Part shown: piece after piece, positions 15,648 through 21,579 of the stretch
Position numbering within the stretch: position 1 is the first letter of the stretch
How the letters are laid out: each line of letters starts with the position of its first letter
Origin: JBDHTS01 sp044220535
GTDB lineage: Bacteria; Pseudomonadota; Alphaproteobacteria; Micavibrionales; Micavibrionaceae
Assembly (NCBI GenBank): GCA_044220535.1
Contig: JBGAQU010000051.1
Span: 1-21,579, forward strand
DNA: 21,579 nucleotides
Reading direction: 5' to 3'
Position numbers and translations under genes: made by a program
Notes under the pieces: generated by a model
Databases searched by the model: none
What the model was told of the DNA's origin: nothing
What the model saw: the letters and a program-made list of their open reading frames with translations, nothing else

Positions 15648-16007
15648 TCATGCGTCTGGCCTTGTAAACACATACCCTATGCCAAAGAGCATGAGGCCTG
15701 CGACAAGCATGATCAGCGGCCAATCAGGTTGGCCGCTCCATAGGAATAAAGAAAAGCCAAGGATGCAGCCCCCCAGGGCCATCCACTTTCCTCCTTTCGG
15801 AATTGCTCTCCGCTCCCGCCAGTCACGTAGCATTGGCCCAAACTGCGGATGTAAAAGCAGCCATGCTTCGAGGCGTTTGGAGGATTTTGCAAAGCAGGCC
15901 GCGGCCAGGATCAAAAAGGGCGTTGTTGGCAAAACAGGCAGAAACGCTCCGATAAAGCCGAGTGCGACAAAACCCAGCCCAAAAGACAGATAGAGCCATC
16001 TAACCAC
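15648..16007 (-). CDS. YbaN-like (DUF454) inner membrane protein
   Basis: This is a 119-aa protein with three or four hydrophobic segments and the DUF454 pattern GFIGAFLPVLPTTPFLILAAACFAKSS, followed by a WLLLHPQFGPMLRDWRERRAIPKGGK loop. The function of the family is unknown. I accept a GTG start at 16007 because the protein then begins VRWLYLSFGLG as expected and GAAGG lies about 10 nt upstream. It follows the MoeB-rhodanese gene by 3 nt on the same strand and is probably cotranscribed with it. Confidence 0.88.
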   Translation of the reverse strand: MVRWLYLSFGLGFVALGFIGAFLPVLPTTPFLILAAACFAKSSKRLEAWLLLHPQFGPMLRDWRERRAIPKGGKWMALGGCILGFSLFLWSGQPDWPLIMLVAGLMLFGIGYVFTRPDA

Positions 16008-16010
16008 TGT

Positions 16011-16997
16011 TTAAGCACCTTCCTGCCAGGCCTCGTAACCTCCGGACAGGCTGGTAATGTCCGTAAAACCGTGATCCCTCATAATATGGGCTGCTTGCAA
16101 GCTGCGCGTCCCCTTTTGGCAATGAAGGATAATCTCGCAGTCTTTCTGTGCTGCCGGCATGTTTCCCGTTATGAGTTTGGAAAGAGGCCATAGAATAGCA
16201 CCTTCGATATGGCCTCTCTGCCATTCTTCATCTTCCCGCACATCAATCAGGACATAGTCGGTTTTCTTCTTGAGCTGCAGAACAGAAATTTCTGGAACAA
16301 AATCGCATACAGGTGAGGTATAGCGCAAAATAATTTGTTCTGACTCATGGCGGCAGGTCGAGCAGTTTAGATTTTTTTTCAAAGACAGTGTCCTTGTTTG
16401 CATCGTACGCGTATCCAGTACCCATATCTTTCCCGTCAATGGTTCAAAATCGTTATGGCCGGTGATTATCTGGATCGCTTGTAGAGCCTGCGTCACCCCT
16501 ATAATGCCTGCGACGGCACCAATGACGCCGGCTTCCGCGCAATTCATGATATGGCCTTTAGGTTTGTCAGGCTGTAAACAACGATAACAGGGGCCATTTT
16601 TATAGTTGAAAATGCTGGCTTGCCCGTCAAAACCCTGAATGGCGCCATAGATCCAGGGTTTCCCAAATTTAACCGCGGCATCGTTAATCAGGAATTTCGT
16701 TTCAAAATTATCCGTACCGTCCAGAATCAGATCATAGGTAGGAAACAGTCGTGCTGCGCTATCGGTATTCAACTCTTCATCGTGACATTCAATTTGGATG
16801 GCGGGATTGAGTCCTTTTAGCCTTTCGGCCGCTTCTTTTGCCTTCGAGCGGCCGACTGCCTCCGTAGAGAAGAGAACCTGGCGCTGTAAATTGCTTTCAT
16901 CTACGCGGTCAAAATCAATAATTCCTATTCGCCCGACGCCGGCGGCTGCCAGATATAACAATGCCGGCGAACCTAACCCACCGGCGCCTATACACAT
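16011..16997 (-). CDS. MoeB-type MoaD adenylyltransferase with rhodanese domain (N-terminally split)
   Basis: This is a ThiF/MoeB E1-like enzyme that adenylates the MoaD C terminus, fused to a rhodanese domain (about residues 225-328) that can deliver sulfur. Visible motifs are GAGGLGSPALLYLAAAGVGRIGIIDFD (nucleotide loop), VDESNLQRQVLF, DGTDNFETKFLINDA, zinc cysteines CYRCLQP and CSTCRH, and the rhodanese active site HCQKGTRS. The frame opens at an ATG directly before CIGAGGLG, so the first strand and usual N-terminal helix are missing. They are present upstream in another frame (16998-17133). It is either a frameshifted gene or one sequence error away from intact. The call covers the readable part. 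Confidence 0.9.
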   Translation of the reverse strand: MCIGAGGLGSPALLYLAAAGVGRIGIIDFDRVDESNLQRQVLFSTEAVGRSKAKEAAERLKGLNPAIQIECHDEELNTDSAARLFPTYDLILDGTDNFETKFLINDAAVKFGKPWIYGAIQGFDGQASIFNYKNGPCYRCLQPDKPKGHIMNCAEAGVIGAVAGIIGVTQALQAIQIITGHNDFEPLTGKIWVLDTRTMQTRTLSLKKNLNCSTCRHESEQIILRYTSPVCDFVPEISVLQLKKKTDYVLIDVREDEEWQRGHIEGAILWPLSKLITGNMPAAQKDCEIILHCQKGTRSLQAAHIMRDHGFTDITSLSGGYEAWQEGA

Positions 16998-17133
16998 AGT
17001 GATAGAGGATTTTCTTCCCCCAGTTTATCTTGCTAGCTTGCCCAATTTCAGGTAAAGACAGATTTGCTCGTTGGTAGCGGGTTGTACTTTTGTTCGGCGG
17101 ATAACAGGCCCTTCCTGATGCTGATGAGATCAT
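16998..17133 (-). pseudogene. Displaced N terminus of the MoeB-rhodanese gene
   Basis: The other - strand frame here encodes TTRYQRANLSLPEIGQASKIN, which matches the MoeB N terminus (family RYxRHxxLPEIGxxGQ). It loses the downstream frame at a run of five Gs on the - strand (CCCCC at 17017-17021 on +). Removing one G joins it as KINWGRKSSITMCIGAGGLG, the expected family sequence. A second possible slip at 17079-17081 would connect LLSAEQKYN to RYQRANL. The start codon is uncertain; ATG at 17133 is available in the RYQR frame. Confidence 0.7.
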
Positions 17134-17355
17134 ACTCGACGATATTTCTGATACATCACCTGGCTATCAGCATGTTAGAAGCTGGAACTTTTTTGTTTGT
17201 TCCAGGCATATCCTGCAATTCTCTGTCAGCTGATTTCGGCAAACAATCTGTACAAGCCTGTTTTCTGCAGCCTCTAAAGACGTGCCATTACTTTGTAGGA
17301 CTTCGTTGCAGCTCAGCGTAAAAAGCGACATGGGAGGCTTTCACCTCATCCTTGA
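17134..17355. other. Intergenic stretch with no supported gene
   Basis: No convincing frame is seen on either strand. Short open stretches exist on the - strand but are interrupted. A seven-pair hairpin CTGGAAC/GTTCCAG (17182-17188 with 17199-17205) with a T-rich loop is present; its role is unknown. Confidence 0.5.
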
Positions 17356-17640
17356 CTAATTCCTTTTGGCAGCGACCGGAAAACAACTGGCCGCACCGTT
17401 TGATAATAACAGCCGCCATCGTGTGCCGTCGCCCATCACCTTGACCGTTCCATAGACAGCTTTTCCGCCTGTTTTAAATAGCGGGGTAACTTCCATCATC
17501 TCTTTAGCTTTTGCCGCAGAGCGCATCGGTTGTCTTCTGTTTCACGACGGTCAAGATCGCGAACGATTGCCGGGTCGCAATTGCTGTTATCCAGTAAGGT
17601 AGTGATGCATTAAAATAGCGGCAGGTTTAAAAATGCTCAT
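17356..17640 (-). pseudogene. Remnant of an unrecognised - strand gene, frames broken
   Basis: A 56-codon open stretch (17356-17526) encodes a small domain with KTGGKAVYGTVKVMGDGTRW and LLLSNGAASCFPVAAK. Upstream, in a different frame, positions about 17527-17595 encode LLDNSNCDPAIVRDLDRRE, which reads like coding sequence, and a further start-like stretch MSIFKPAAILMHHYL ends at a stop. The pieces make sense only with at least two frame changes. I do not recognise the family. It follows the coiled-coil remnant in the same direction. Confidence 0.45.
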
Positions 17641-17663
17641 CGATCGCGCCCATATTTTCCTCA

Positions 17664-17985
17664 TCATCCCCCAAAAATCCACCAGCCCTTTTTCTTAGTT
17701 TTCGTTCGGCCAGGTCTTTCACCAGCTGCTCCAGATCCGCCAGCTTTCTGGCCTGTGTCGTGTCCCGTCGGCCTGCTCTTCAGCTCTTCCACCACGCGAT
17801 CGGCGCGCATGGCGGTAACTTTGAAACGGCCCTCCTGCTCTTCTTGAGCGATCTCCGTAGATTGTCGATTTGTTCCGTCAGCTGGCGCTGCTCCTGATCG
17901 CGCCTGCCTTCGATCATCTGGTTTTTTCAAGACGGCATTTTCGTCACTAAAGCCGGCGATAAAAGGCCATTGGTATATCTAGCGT
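17664..17985 (-). pseudogene. Remnant of a coiled-coil protein gene with several frame changes
   Basis: Three - strand frames must be joined to read one protein. The pieces, in order, are FIAGFSDENAVLKK and QMIEGRRDQEQRQLTEQIDN, then EIAQEEQEGRFKVTAMRADR and VVEELKS, then TTQARKLADLEQLVKDLAER, then KKKGWWIFGG-stop. The result is a Glu/Arg/Gln-rich coiled coil with a Trp-rich C terminus, a layout seen in some plasmid-borne DNA-binding or partition accessory proteins. No function can be assigned. At least three frame changes in 320 bases indicate decay or poor sequence. Its 5' end stops where the CpG-poor segment begins. Confidence 0.55.
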
Positions 17986-17989
17986 TCCC

Positions 17990-18720
17990 ATTGAGTTTTT
18001 CTGAGTATGTGACGTTATCAAAGCCTGCATACTATGTATCAGTTCTGATAATGTCAATTTTAAACTGCTTGGTTTGCATCAATTAGAAAACAGGCTTTTC
18101 TCCTTTTTATGTGTTCACATGTGGAATTCAGATTCCATCCATTTGTGTTAGAGATTGAAACCTACTGTATCTTTCATAATCGAACAATTAGAGACAGTAT
18201 TGTGACAGGTTTTTTTTTCATGATTGTCTTGTGATAGCTCTAATTGAAGCAGCCTTGTTGATAAGTTTCTCCAACCTCATGATCATCCAGATATTCAGAC
18301 ACTTTAAAATCAGTTCTCAGCTGATCTGCTGGCATCTCGGATTCTGATTTTTTCTTCTGCAAATCTATAGCCCACTTAACTTATGGGTTTAAAACCTGAT
18401 TCTAGAGTTGTGTGTTGAGTGTCTGGTGACTCAAAAGGAATTGTGCTGTATTAATAGCTGTGCATATTACAGTTTTTGTAGTGCTGTCTGATTGAGACAT
18501 GTTAATGATGTGTTACTGTTTTTCACGCTAGACATAATCCATCTGTATAGGGGAGGAGTTTTGTCCATTCCTATACTCTCTTTTCATTCTGTTCGGGAAC
18601 AGAGATTTTGGGGATTCAAGCCTGTTCTGGGCATGTCTTCTACCTGAATCAATCAATCCATGAAAGGAGAAGTATAACCCTAGACCTCCTGGTGTTAAAA
18701 CTGGTGAAGTTATGTTATGC
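17990..18720. other. CpG-depleted, AT-rich segment without genes
   Basis: About 730 bases contain no convincing ORF, RNA gene or repeat on either strand. G+C is roughly 35-40% by eye. Between 18001 and 18720 I count only five CG dinucleotides, where about 25 would be expected for that composition, while TG and CA are plentiful. Sequence on both sides is CpG-rich. The base use resembles vertebrate noncoding DNA more than the rest of this window. Edges are approximate. Confidence 0.6.
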
Positions 18721-18863
18721 CATGGCCGTTTTTGGTGCGTGGAATTCGTTTTGAATTGACCACTGCAAACCGAATCGCGGATGCTTTGCGGCGATTTTCG
18801 TGATGATTTTTTGTTGCCTGATTTGGGGCCTGAACGTGACAGGCATGGAAAACTTACACTTTT

Positions 18864-18935
18864 ATGAACTGCCAAAAGCGGGCGGGTAAGCTCACCCAAA
18901 TTTCGGGGACTAGCCCAAATTTCCGAGGACTTTGA
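18864..18935 (+). pseudogene. repC: Possible original repC start region, frameshifted by a tandem duplication
   Basis: An ATG at 18864 opens MNCQKRAGKLTQIS, then runs to a stop. The repC frame itself is open from 18868 and encodes QISEDFEGLPEGVTRFNLL and VGFTPRM before the first ATG at 19018, with no ATG, GTG or TTG in between. Removing 19 nt, one unit of the imperfect duplication at 18895-18931, joins the two as KLTQISEDFEGLPEG. RepC relatives carry GLPEGVTRxxLL near the N terminus, so this stretch belongs to the protein. Confidence 0.55.
18895..18931 (+). repeat. 19-nt-spaced imperfect tandem duplication in the repC 5' region
   Basis: CCCAAATTTCGGGGACT (18895-18911) is followed at once by CCCAAATTTCCGAGGACT (18914-18931). 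The copies differ by one substitution and one inserted base. The 19-nt spacing is not a multiple of three, so the duplication changes the reading frame. Confidence 0.8.
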
Positions 18936-19017
18936 AGGGCTGCCCGAGGGCGTTACCCGGTTTAATCTCCTGCATCTGGTTAAGGATGTTGGCCCTTCTG
19001 TCGGTTTCACGCCCAGA

Positions 19018-20175
19018 ATGATCGAGCTGCTGGAATATTACCTTCTGTTCACGCGTGACTGCGACTGGCAGGAAGACGGCCGGCCGATCGTTTATCAGTC
19101 GCAGATCAGGACGGCCAAACACTTTCAGGTGTCTGAACGGCAGATACAGCGTCTTGAACGCGCCCTTTTCGAAGTCGGGGCCTTGACCTTTGATACGGTC
19201 GGCAACCATAAGCGCTTCGGGATGAGGTCGGAATCCGGCGACATTCTCTATGCCAGCGGGGTCGATCTGACGCCGCTTGCCGCCATGCGTGAGGTGCTGG
19301 AAAAGAAAAGGGAAGAAAAGCGTCTTTCTGACGAGGCATGGTTTGAAACCAAGCGCCAGATTTCCTGGTATCGCAGCCGTGTCCGGTCATTGATTGCTGA
19401 GGCAGCGGAACAGCCCAGCCTGGCGCGTGCCGCGGCCGAAGCCCAACATGCTTATGAGGGCATTAACGACCACATCCGCAATTACATGGATCTGGCCTAC
19501 CTGCGCGACCTGCTGAAAGCACACGTTGATGTGCATAACAGCCTGTCAGAAGCGATCGAGGCCCATGTGCCGGCGTCGGCTGACTGTGGATTAATGAGTG
19601 AATTAACTCAAAATACGTCGTCCACGGACGACATAAATGTCGCCCACTCATACTCTACAAACAAAAACCAATTTCTTAAAAGAAATACAAGTAGTAGTCC
19701 TATGGACAGAAATGCTTCCGAAGGAAGCGTAGCGGCTTCTTCCGGAGCAAAATCTGAACATAGCGCCGGTGGAGAGGCCTACAAAGAAGAGTGGATGGCT
19801 GCCATTAAAGAAGAAATGGGCCGGATCAGCTGGAAACAAGTCTTGGCCTGTTGCTCTGACCGGTTCAGGGATTACCTTCCCATGACACCGGGCCGTCCTT
19901 TGGGCTGGCACGATGTTGCAAACGCAGCTCACGATTTGCTGAAAACCTTGGGCATCAGCAGATCGGCATACCTCGAGGCCTGCGCGGTTCTCGGCCGTGA
20001 TGGTGCGGCGCTGGCTGTCATGATTACCGACCGAAAAACGCTGGACGGCCTTGTTCGCAATCCAGGCGGCTATCTGCGCGGCATGACGGCACGCGCTAAG
20101 GAAGGTAACTTGAATCTGCATAGGTCGATCTTTGGCTTGCTGAAAAAACCGGATGGTGAAAAATATGACGCATAA
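19018..20175 (+). CDS. repC: Plasmid replication initiator RepC (no repA/repB visible)
   Basis: RepC binds the origin of repABC-type alphaproteobacterial replicons and starts replication. The readable frame (385 codons from ATG 19018) has the N-terminal winged-helix domain, with TPRMIELLEYYLLFTRDCDW, PIVYQSQIRTAKHFQVSERQ, and LERALFEVGALTFDTVGNHK followed by RFG. A central helical region comes next, then a low-complexity Ser/Asn linker (about 190-250), and the C-terminal RepC domain with GWHDVANAAHDLLKTLGIS, AYLEACAVLGRDGAALAVM and NPGGYLRGMTARAKEGNLNL. Homology extends upstream of 19018 to about 18919, and the 19018 ATG lacks a ribosome-binding site, so this start is probably not native. No partition genes repA/repB precede it. 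The end overlaps the nuclease gene. Confidence 0.88.
   Translation: MIELLEYYLLFTRDCDWQEDGRPIVYQSQIRTAKHFQVSERQIQRLERALFEVGALTFDTVGNHKRFGMRSESGDILYASGVDLTPLAAMREVLEKKREEKRLSDEAWFETKRQISWYRSRVRSLIAEAAEQPSLARAAAEAQHAYEGINDHIRNYMDLAYLRDLLKAHVDVHNSLSEAIEAHVPASADCGLMSELTQNTSSTDDINVAHSYSTNKNQFLKRNTSSSPMDRNASEGSVAASSGAKSEHSAGGEAYKEEWMAAIKEEMGRISWKQVLACCSDRFRDYLPMTPGRPLGWHDVANAAHDLLKTLGISRSAYLEACAVLGRDGAALAVMITDRKTLDGLVRNPGGYLRGMTARAKEGNLNLHRSIFGLLKKPDGEKYDA
19590..19730 (+). other. AT-rich palindromic segment inside repC, candidate origin
   Basis: The linker-coding part of repC is distinctly AT-richer than its flanks and holds three inverted repeats in a row: TGAGTGAATTAACTCA (19595-19610, one mismatched pair), GTCGTCCACGGACGAC (19617-19632, perfect arms), and GCTTCC-GAA-GGAAGC (19714-19728). 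In repABC replicons the origin lies in an AT-rich part of the repC coding region, so the location fits. The role is inferred. Confidence 0.45.
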
Positions 20176-20653
20176 GCATATCAGGCTGATCGTTTTTTAC
20201 ACCCTTTTTACACTTCTGACGGCCCTGCCGTCGGGGATGGCGTGTGCCGATCAGCTCTATGTGATCGATGGCGATACCTTCTCCTGGAACGGACAGATCT
20301 ACAGGCTTTGGGGAATCGATGCCCCGGAGAAAGACCAGTCTTGCCGTCGGCCGGAGAATTACCAATGCGGCGCCACGGCTCGATCACATCTGCGGTCTTT
20401 GATCGATCCGGCAACACTGGCCTGTGAAATCAAACCTCGGGCCAAAAAGGAAACTCGAATCGTGGCCTTATGCCGGGTCGATGGTGAAGATCTGGCGCAG
20501 CTGATGGTTTCGGCGGGTTGGGCTGTCGATTACAAATTTTTCAGCAAAGGGTATTACGCCGCGGCCGAAGCCGATGCGCGCGCGGCCAGGCGCGGGCTAT
20601 GGGCCGGAGAATTTCAGCCGCCGCAGGCCTGGCGCAAGGCCAATCCGCGCTGA
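20153..20653 (+). CDS. Secreted thermonuclease-like (SNase) protein
   Basis: This 166-aa protein has an N-terminal signal peptide (hydrophobic LIVFYTLFTLLTALPSGMA, cleavage probably near ACA-DQ) and one staphylococcal-nuclease domain. The catalytic pattern is visible: VIDGDTF (Asp39), RLWGIDAPEKDQ (Arg51, Asp56, Glu59), LCRVDGEDLAQLMVSAGWAV and ADARAARRGLWAGEF. It should cleave nucleic acids in the periplasm or outside the cell. The start is either the ATG at 20153 or the one at 20165, which follows GGATGG; both keep the signal peptide. Its 5' end overlaps the repC stop. SNase-domain genes are common on alphaproteobacterial plasmids and mobile elements. Confidence 0.9.
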   Translation: MVKNMTHKHIRLIVFYTLFTLLTALPSGMACADQLYVIDGDTFSWNGQIYRLWGIDAPEKDQSCRRPENYQCGATARSHLRSLIDPATLACEIKPRAKKETRIVALCRVDGEDLAQLMVSAGWAVDYKFFSKGYYAAAEADARAARRGLWAGEFQPPQAWRKANPR

Positions 20654-20720
20654 ATTTGCGGTAACATGACCGATTCTCGCGCAGCTGAGGATGAAAAACT
20701 GGGTATGGATACGATGAGAA

Positions 20721-20741
20721 GCGCGAGAGAGCGCCTTTTTT
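20721..20741. terminator. Weak hairpin with T-run between convergent genes
   Basis: GCGC-GAGAGA-GCGC followed by C and six Ts lies between the nuclease gene (+) and the small - strand gene. The four-pair stem is short, so termination here is only a possibility. Confidence 0.3.
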
Positions 20742-20979
20742 AAGCGGTTTCCTGTTCCGTGCCGGCCTGCCATCCGGCCGCAAACGCTTCGGGCAGGGTT
20801 TTAACGTCGCCGGCGACAACGTAAATCAGGAATCCCAGGCCGACCGTTGACAGGCTTTGTATCCCCTGCTCGTCAACATGAACGAATCCCAAACGCTTAC
20901 ATTCATCAAGGCCACCGACAATTTCTTTCAGCTTGTCGAGTTGGCGCAGATGGTCGAAGGCGAGAACGTCCTGTGTCAT
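20740..20979 (-). CDS. Small protein coupled to the AbiEii-type gene
   Basis: This 79-aa protein is not recognised. Its ATG overlaps the stop of the upstream nucleotidyltransferase gene (ATGA), so it is translationally coupled and real. The first half is charged and helical (MTQDVLAFDHLRQLDKLKEI), the second contains GLGFLIYVVAGDVKTLPEAF and ends acidic. No DNA-binding motif is obvious. In AbiE systems the antitoxin normally precedes the toxin; here a small gene follows it, so it could be a partner or an unrelated rider. Confidence 0.6.
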   Translation of the reverse strand: MTQDVLAFDHLRQLDKLKEIVGGLDECKRLGFVHVDEQGIQSLSTVGLGFLIYVVAGDVKTLPEAFAAGWQAGTEQETA

Positions 20980-21579
20980 ACGGCGTTGATCCTGCCTTCC
21001 AGATTTTTCAGCGTTTCTATGATTTTTGAGAATTCAGGCTTGTCGCCGGCGATCATGTGCTGCATGGCGTTGTAATCACGTTTCAAAAATTCTTGTTGTT
21101 CCGCTGACGGCACAAGCCGGAATGTGCCGCGCCGGGCGGTTGGATACCAGTCCCAGGATTCAAAGAAATAAGCCCTTTTGTTCTCAACAATTGCTTCCAG
21201 TAATTCTGTGTCTGCGATTGCGCGGGCGATCAGATCCGCGTCCTGGGCCAGATGATGAACGTCGTAATAATGGCGCGAGAAGCGTTCCCGCGGCGGTTTG
21301 TCGTCCGGCCGGCAGCAGACAGAATGAAGGATGGTCGCCTTTTCCCAAAGGGTGCGCTCGATCGCCAGTACATTTACGGCAACTGGTGTTTTGCTGGTGA
21401 ATTCGTCCGGGAATTCTTCCTCAATATAGGATTTTACGATGTGCGGCGCTTGCGGCGATCGTTCGCCGCGCGCGCCGATTTCAAGCCGGACGAAAGGCTT
21501 GATATAAGCATCTTCTTCCATATCCGGGTCGCGGGGGTAATCGAAAAACAGGTTCAGCGGATCTTCTTCATCAACACGC
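20976..21579 (-). CDS. AbiEii-type nucleotidyltransferase toxin (5' partial)
   Basis: This is the C-terminal 200 residues of a nucleotidyltransferase AbiEii/AbiGii-family protein; the frame stays open to the right edge, so the ATG at 21521 is not the true start. Family features are visible: FDYPRDPD, IKPFVRLEIGARGE, VAVNVLAIERTLWEKATILH, FSRHYYDVHHLAQD, FFESWDWYPTARRG, RLVPSAEQQEFLKRDYNAMQ and a C-terminal EFSKIIETLKNLEGRIN. The catalytic GSxxD region lies outside the window. Such proteins act as toxins of type IV toxin-antitoxin or phage-abortive systems. The partner expected upstream (AbiEi-like) cannot be checked here. Confidence 0.82.
   Translation of the reverse strand, partial: RVDEEDPLNLFFDYPRDPDMEEDAYIKPFVRLEIGARGERSPQAPHIVKSYIEEEFPDEFTSKTPVAVNVLAIERTLWEKATILHSVCCRPDDKPPRERFSRHYYDVHHLAQDADLIARAIADTELLEAIVENKRAYFFESWDWYPTARRGTFRLVPSAEQQEFLKRDYNAMQHMIAGDKPEFSKIIETLKNLEGRINAV

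Noticed and set aside
17182..17205. CTGGAAC/GTTCCAG hairpin as a terminator or attachment site
   Set aside because: The T-run is in the loop rather than after the stem, and no duplicate copy was found elsewhere in the window.
18528..19010. 160-codon - strand frame opposite the repC start region
   Set aside because: It crosses the CpG-poor segment and the conserved repC N-terminal coding sequence, and its product shows no family features.
1..21579. CRISPR arrays, tRNA or rRNA genes, insertion sequences
   Set aside because: No regularly spaced repeats, tRNA cloverleaf, rRNA sequence, transposase gene or IS-type terminal repeats were seen on reading both strands.

Overview
The window reads as proteobacterial DNA, probably alphaproteobacterial: a plasmid-type RepC initiator sits at the right, and genes are dense, overlapping and CpG-rich. 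About 1-17000 is a compact anaerobic nitrate-respiration and molybdenum-cofactor (Moco) locus. About 17000-18900 is a broken, gene-poor stretch. About 18900-21579 looks like plasmid or integrated-replicon DNA. The genus is not identifiable by eye.

Region 1, nitrate respiration (1-7025, + strand): the 3' three quarters of narG, then narH, a 60-residue Cys/His-tailed protein, narJ, narI and a parvulin-type prolyl isomerase, with junctions from a 4-nt overlap to 17 nt. Together they encode the membrane-bound NarGHI nitrate reductase, its assembly chaperone and a probable folding helper. The narG reading frame carries in-frame stops in the first 70 bases of the window, inside conserved sequence.

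Region 2, haem, NO response and regulation (7043-11064): hemN (oxygen-independent haem synthesis) and nnrS form a + strand pair behind a perfect FNR/DNR box. nnrU and a DNR-type Crp/Fnr regulator form a - strand pair. The regulator has an E-x2-S-R recognition helix suited to TTGAT-N4-ATCAA, and the only two perfect copies I found precede hemN and moaA.

Region 3, Moco synthesis (11051-17133): the second box lies exactly 41.5 bp from a predicted moaA transcription start, followed by a structured leader resembling the Moco RNA motif. Then come moaA, a moaC-moaB fusion, moaD, moaE, mobA, a small unknown protein and a TauE/SafE permease. On the - strand are a MoeB-rhodanese protein that would adenylate MoaD, with its N terminus split off by a frameshift, and a YbaN-like membrane protein. 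The locus therefore supplies both the molybdoenzyme and most of its cofactor pathway. moeA, narK and nirS/nirK are not visible.

Region 4, decayed and foreign-looking DNA (17134-18860): remnants of at least two - strand genes with several frame changes, then about 720 bases that are AT-rich, gene-free and almost devoid of CpG, unlike everything around them.

Region 5, replicon genes (18864-21579): a RepC initiator without repA/repB, whose upstream frame is broken by an imperfect tandem duplication and whose central linker is AT-rich with palindromes (candidate origin); an overlapping secreted thermonuclease; and a - strand AbiEii-type nucleotidyltransferase gene, cut by the window edge, coupled to a small unknown gene.

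The most distinctive protein-level pattern is a set of Cys/Gly-rich C-terminal tails on NarH, the small narH-narJ protein and MoaE.
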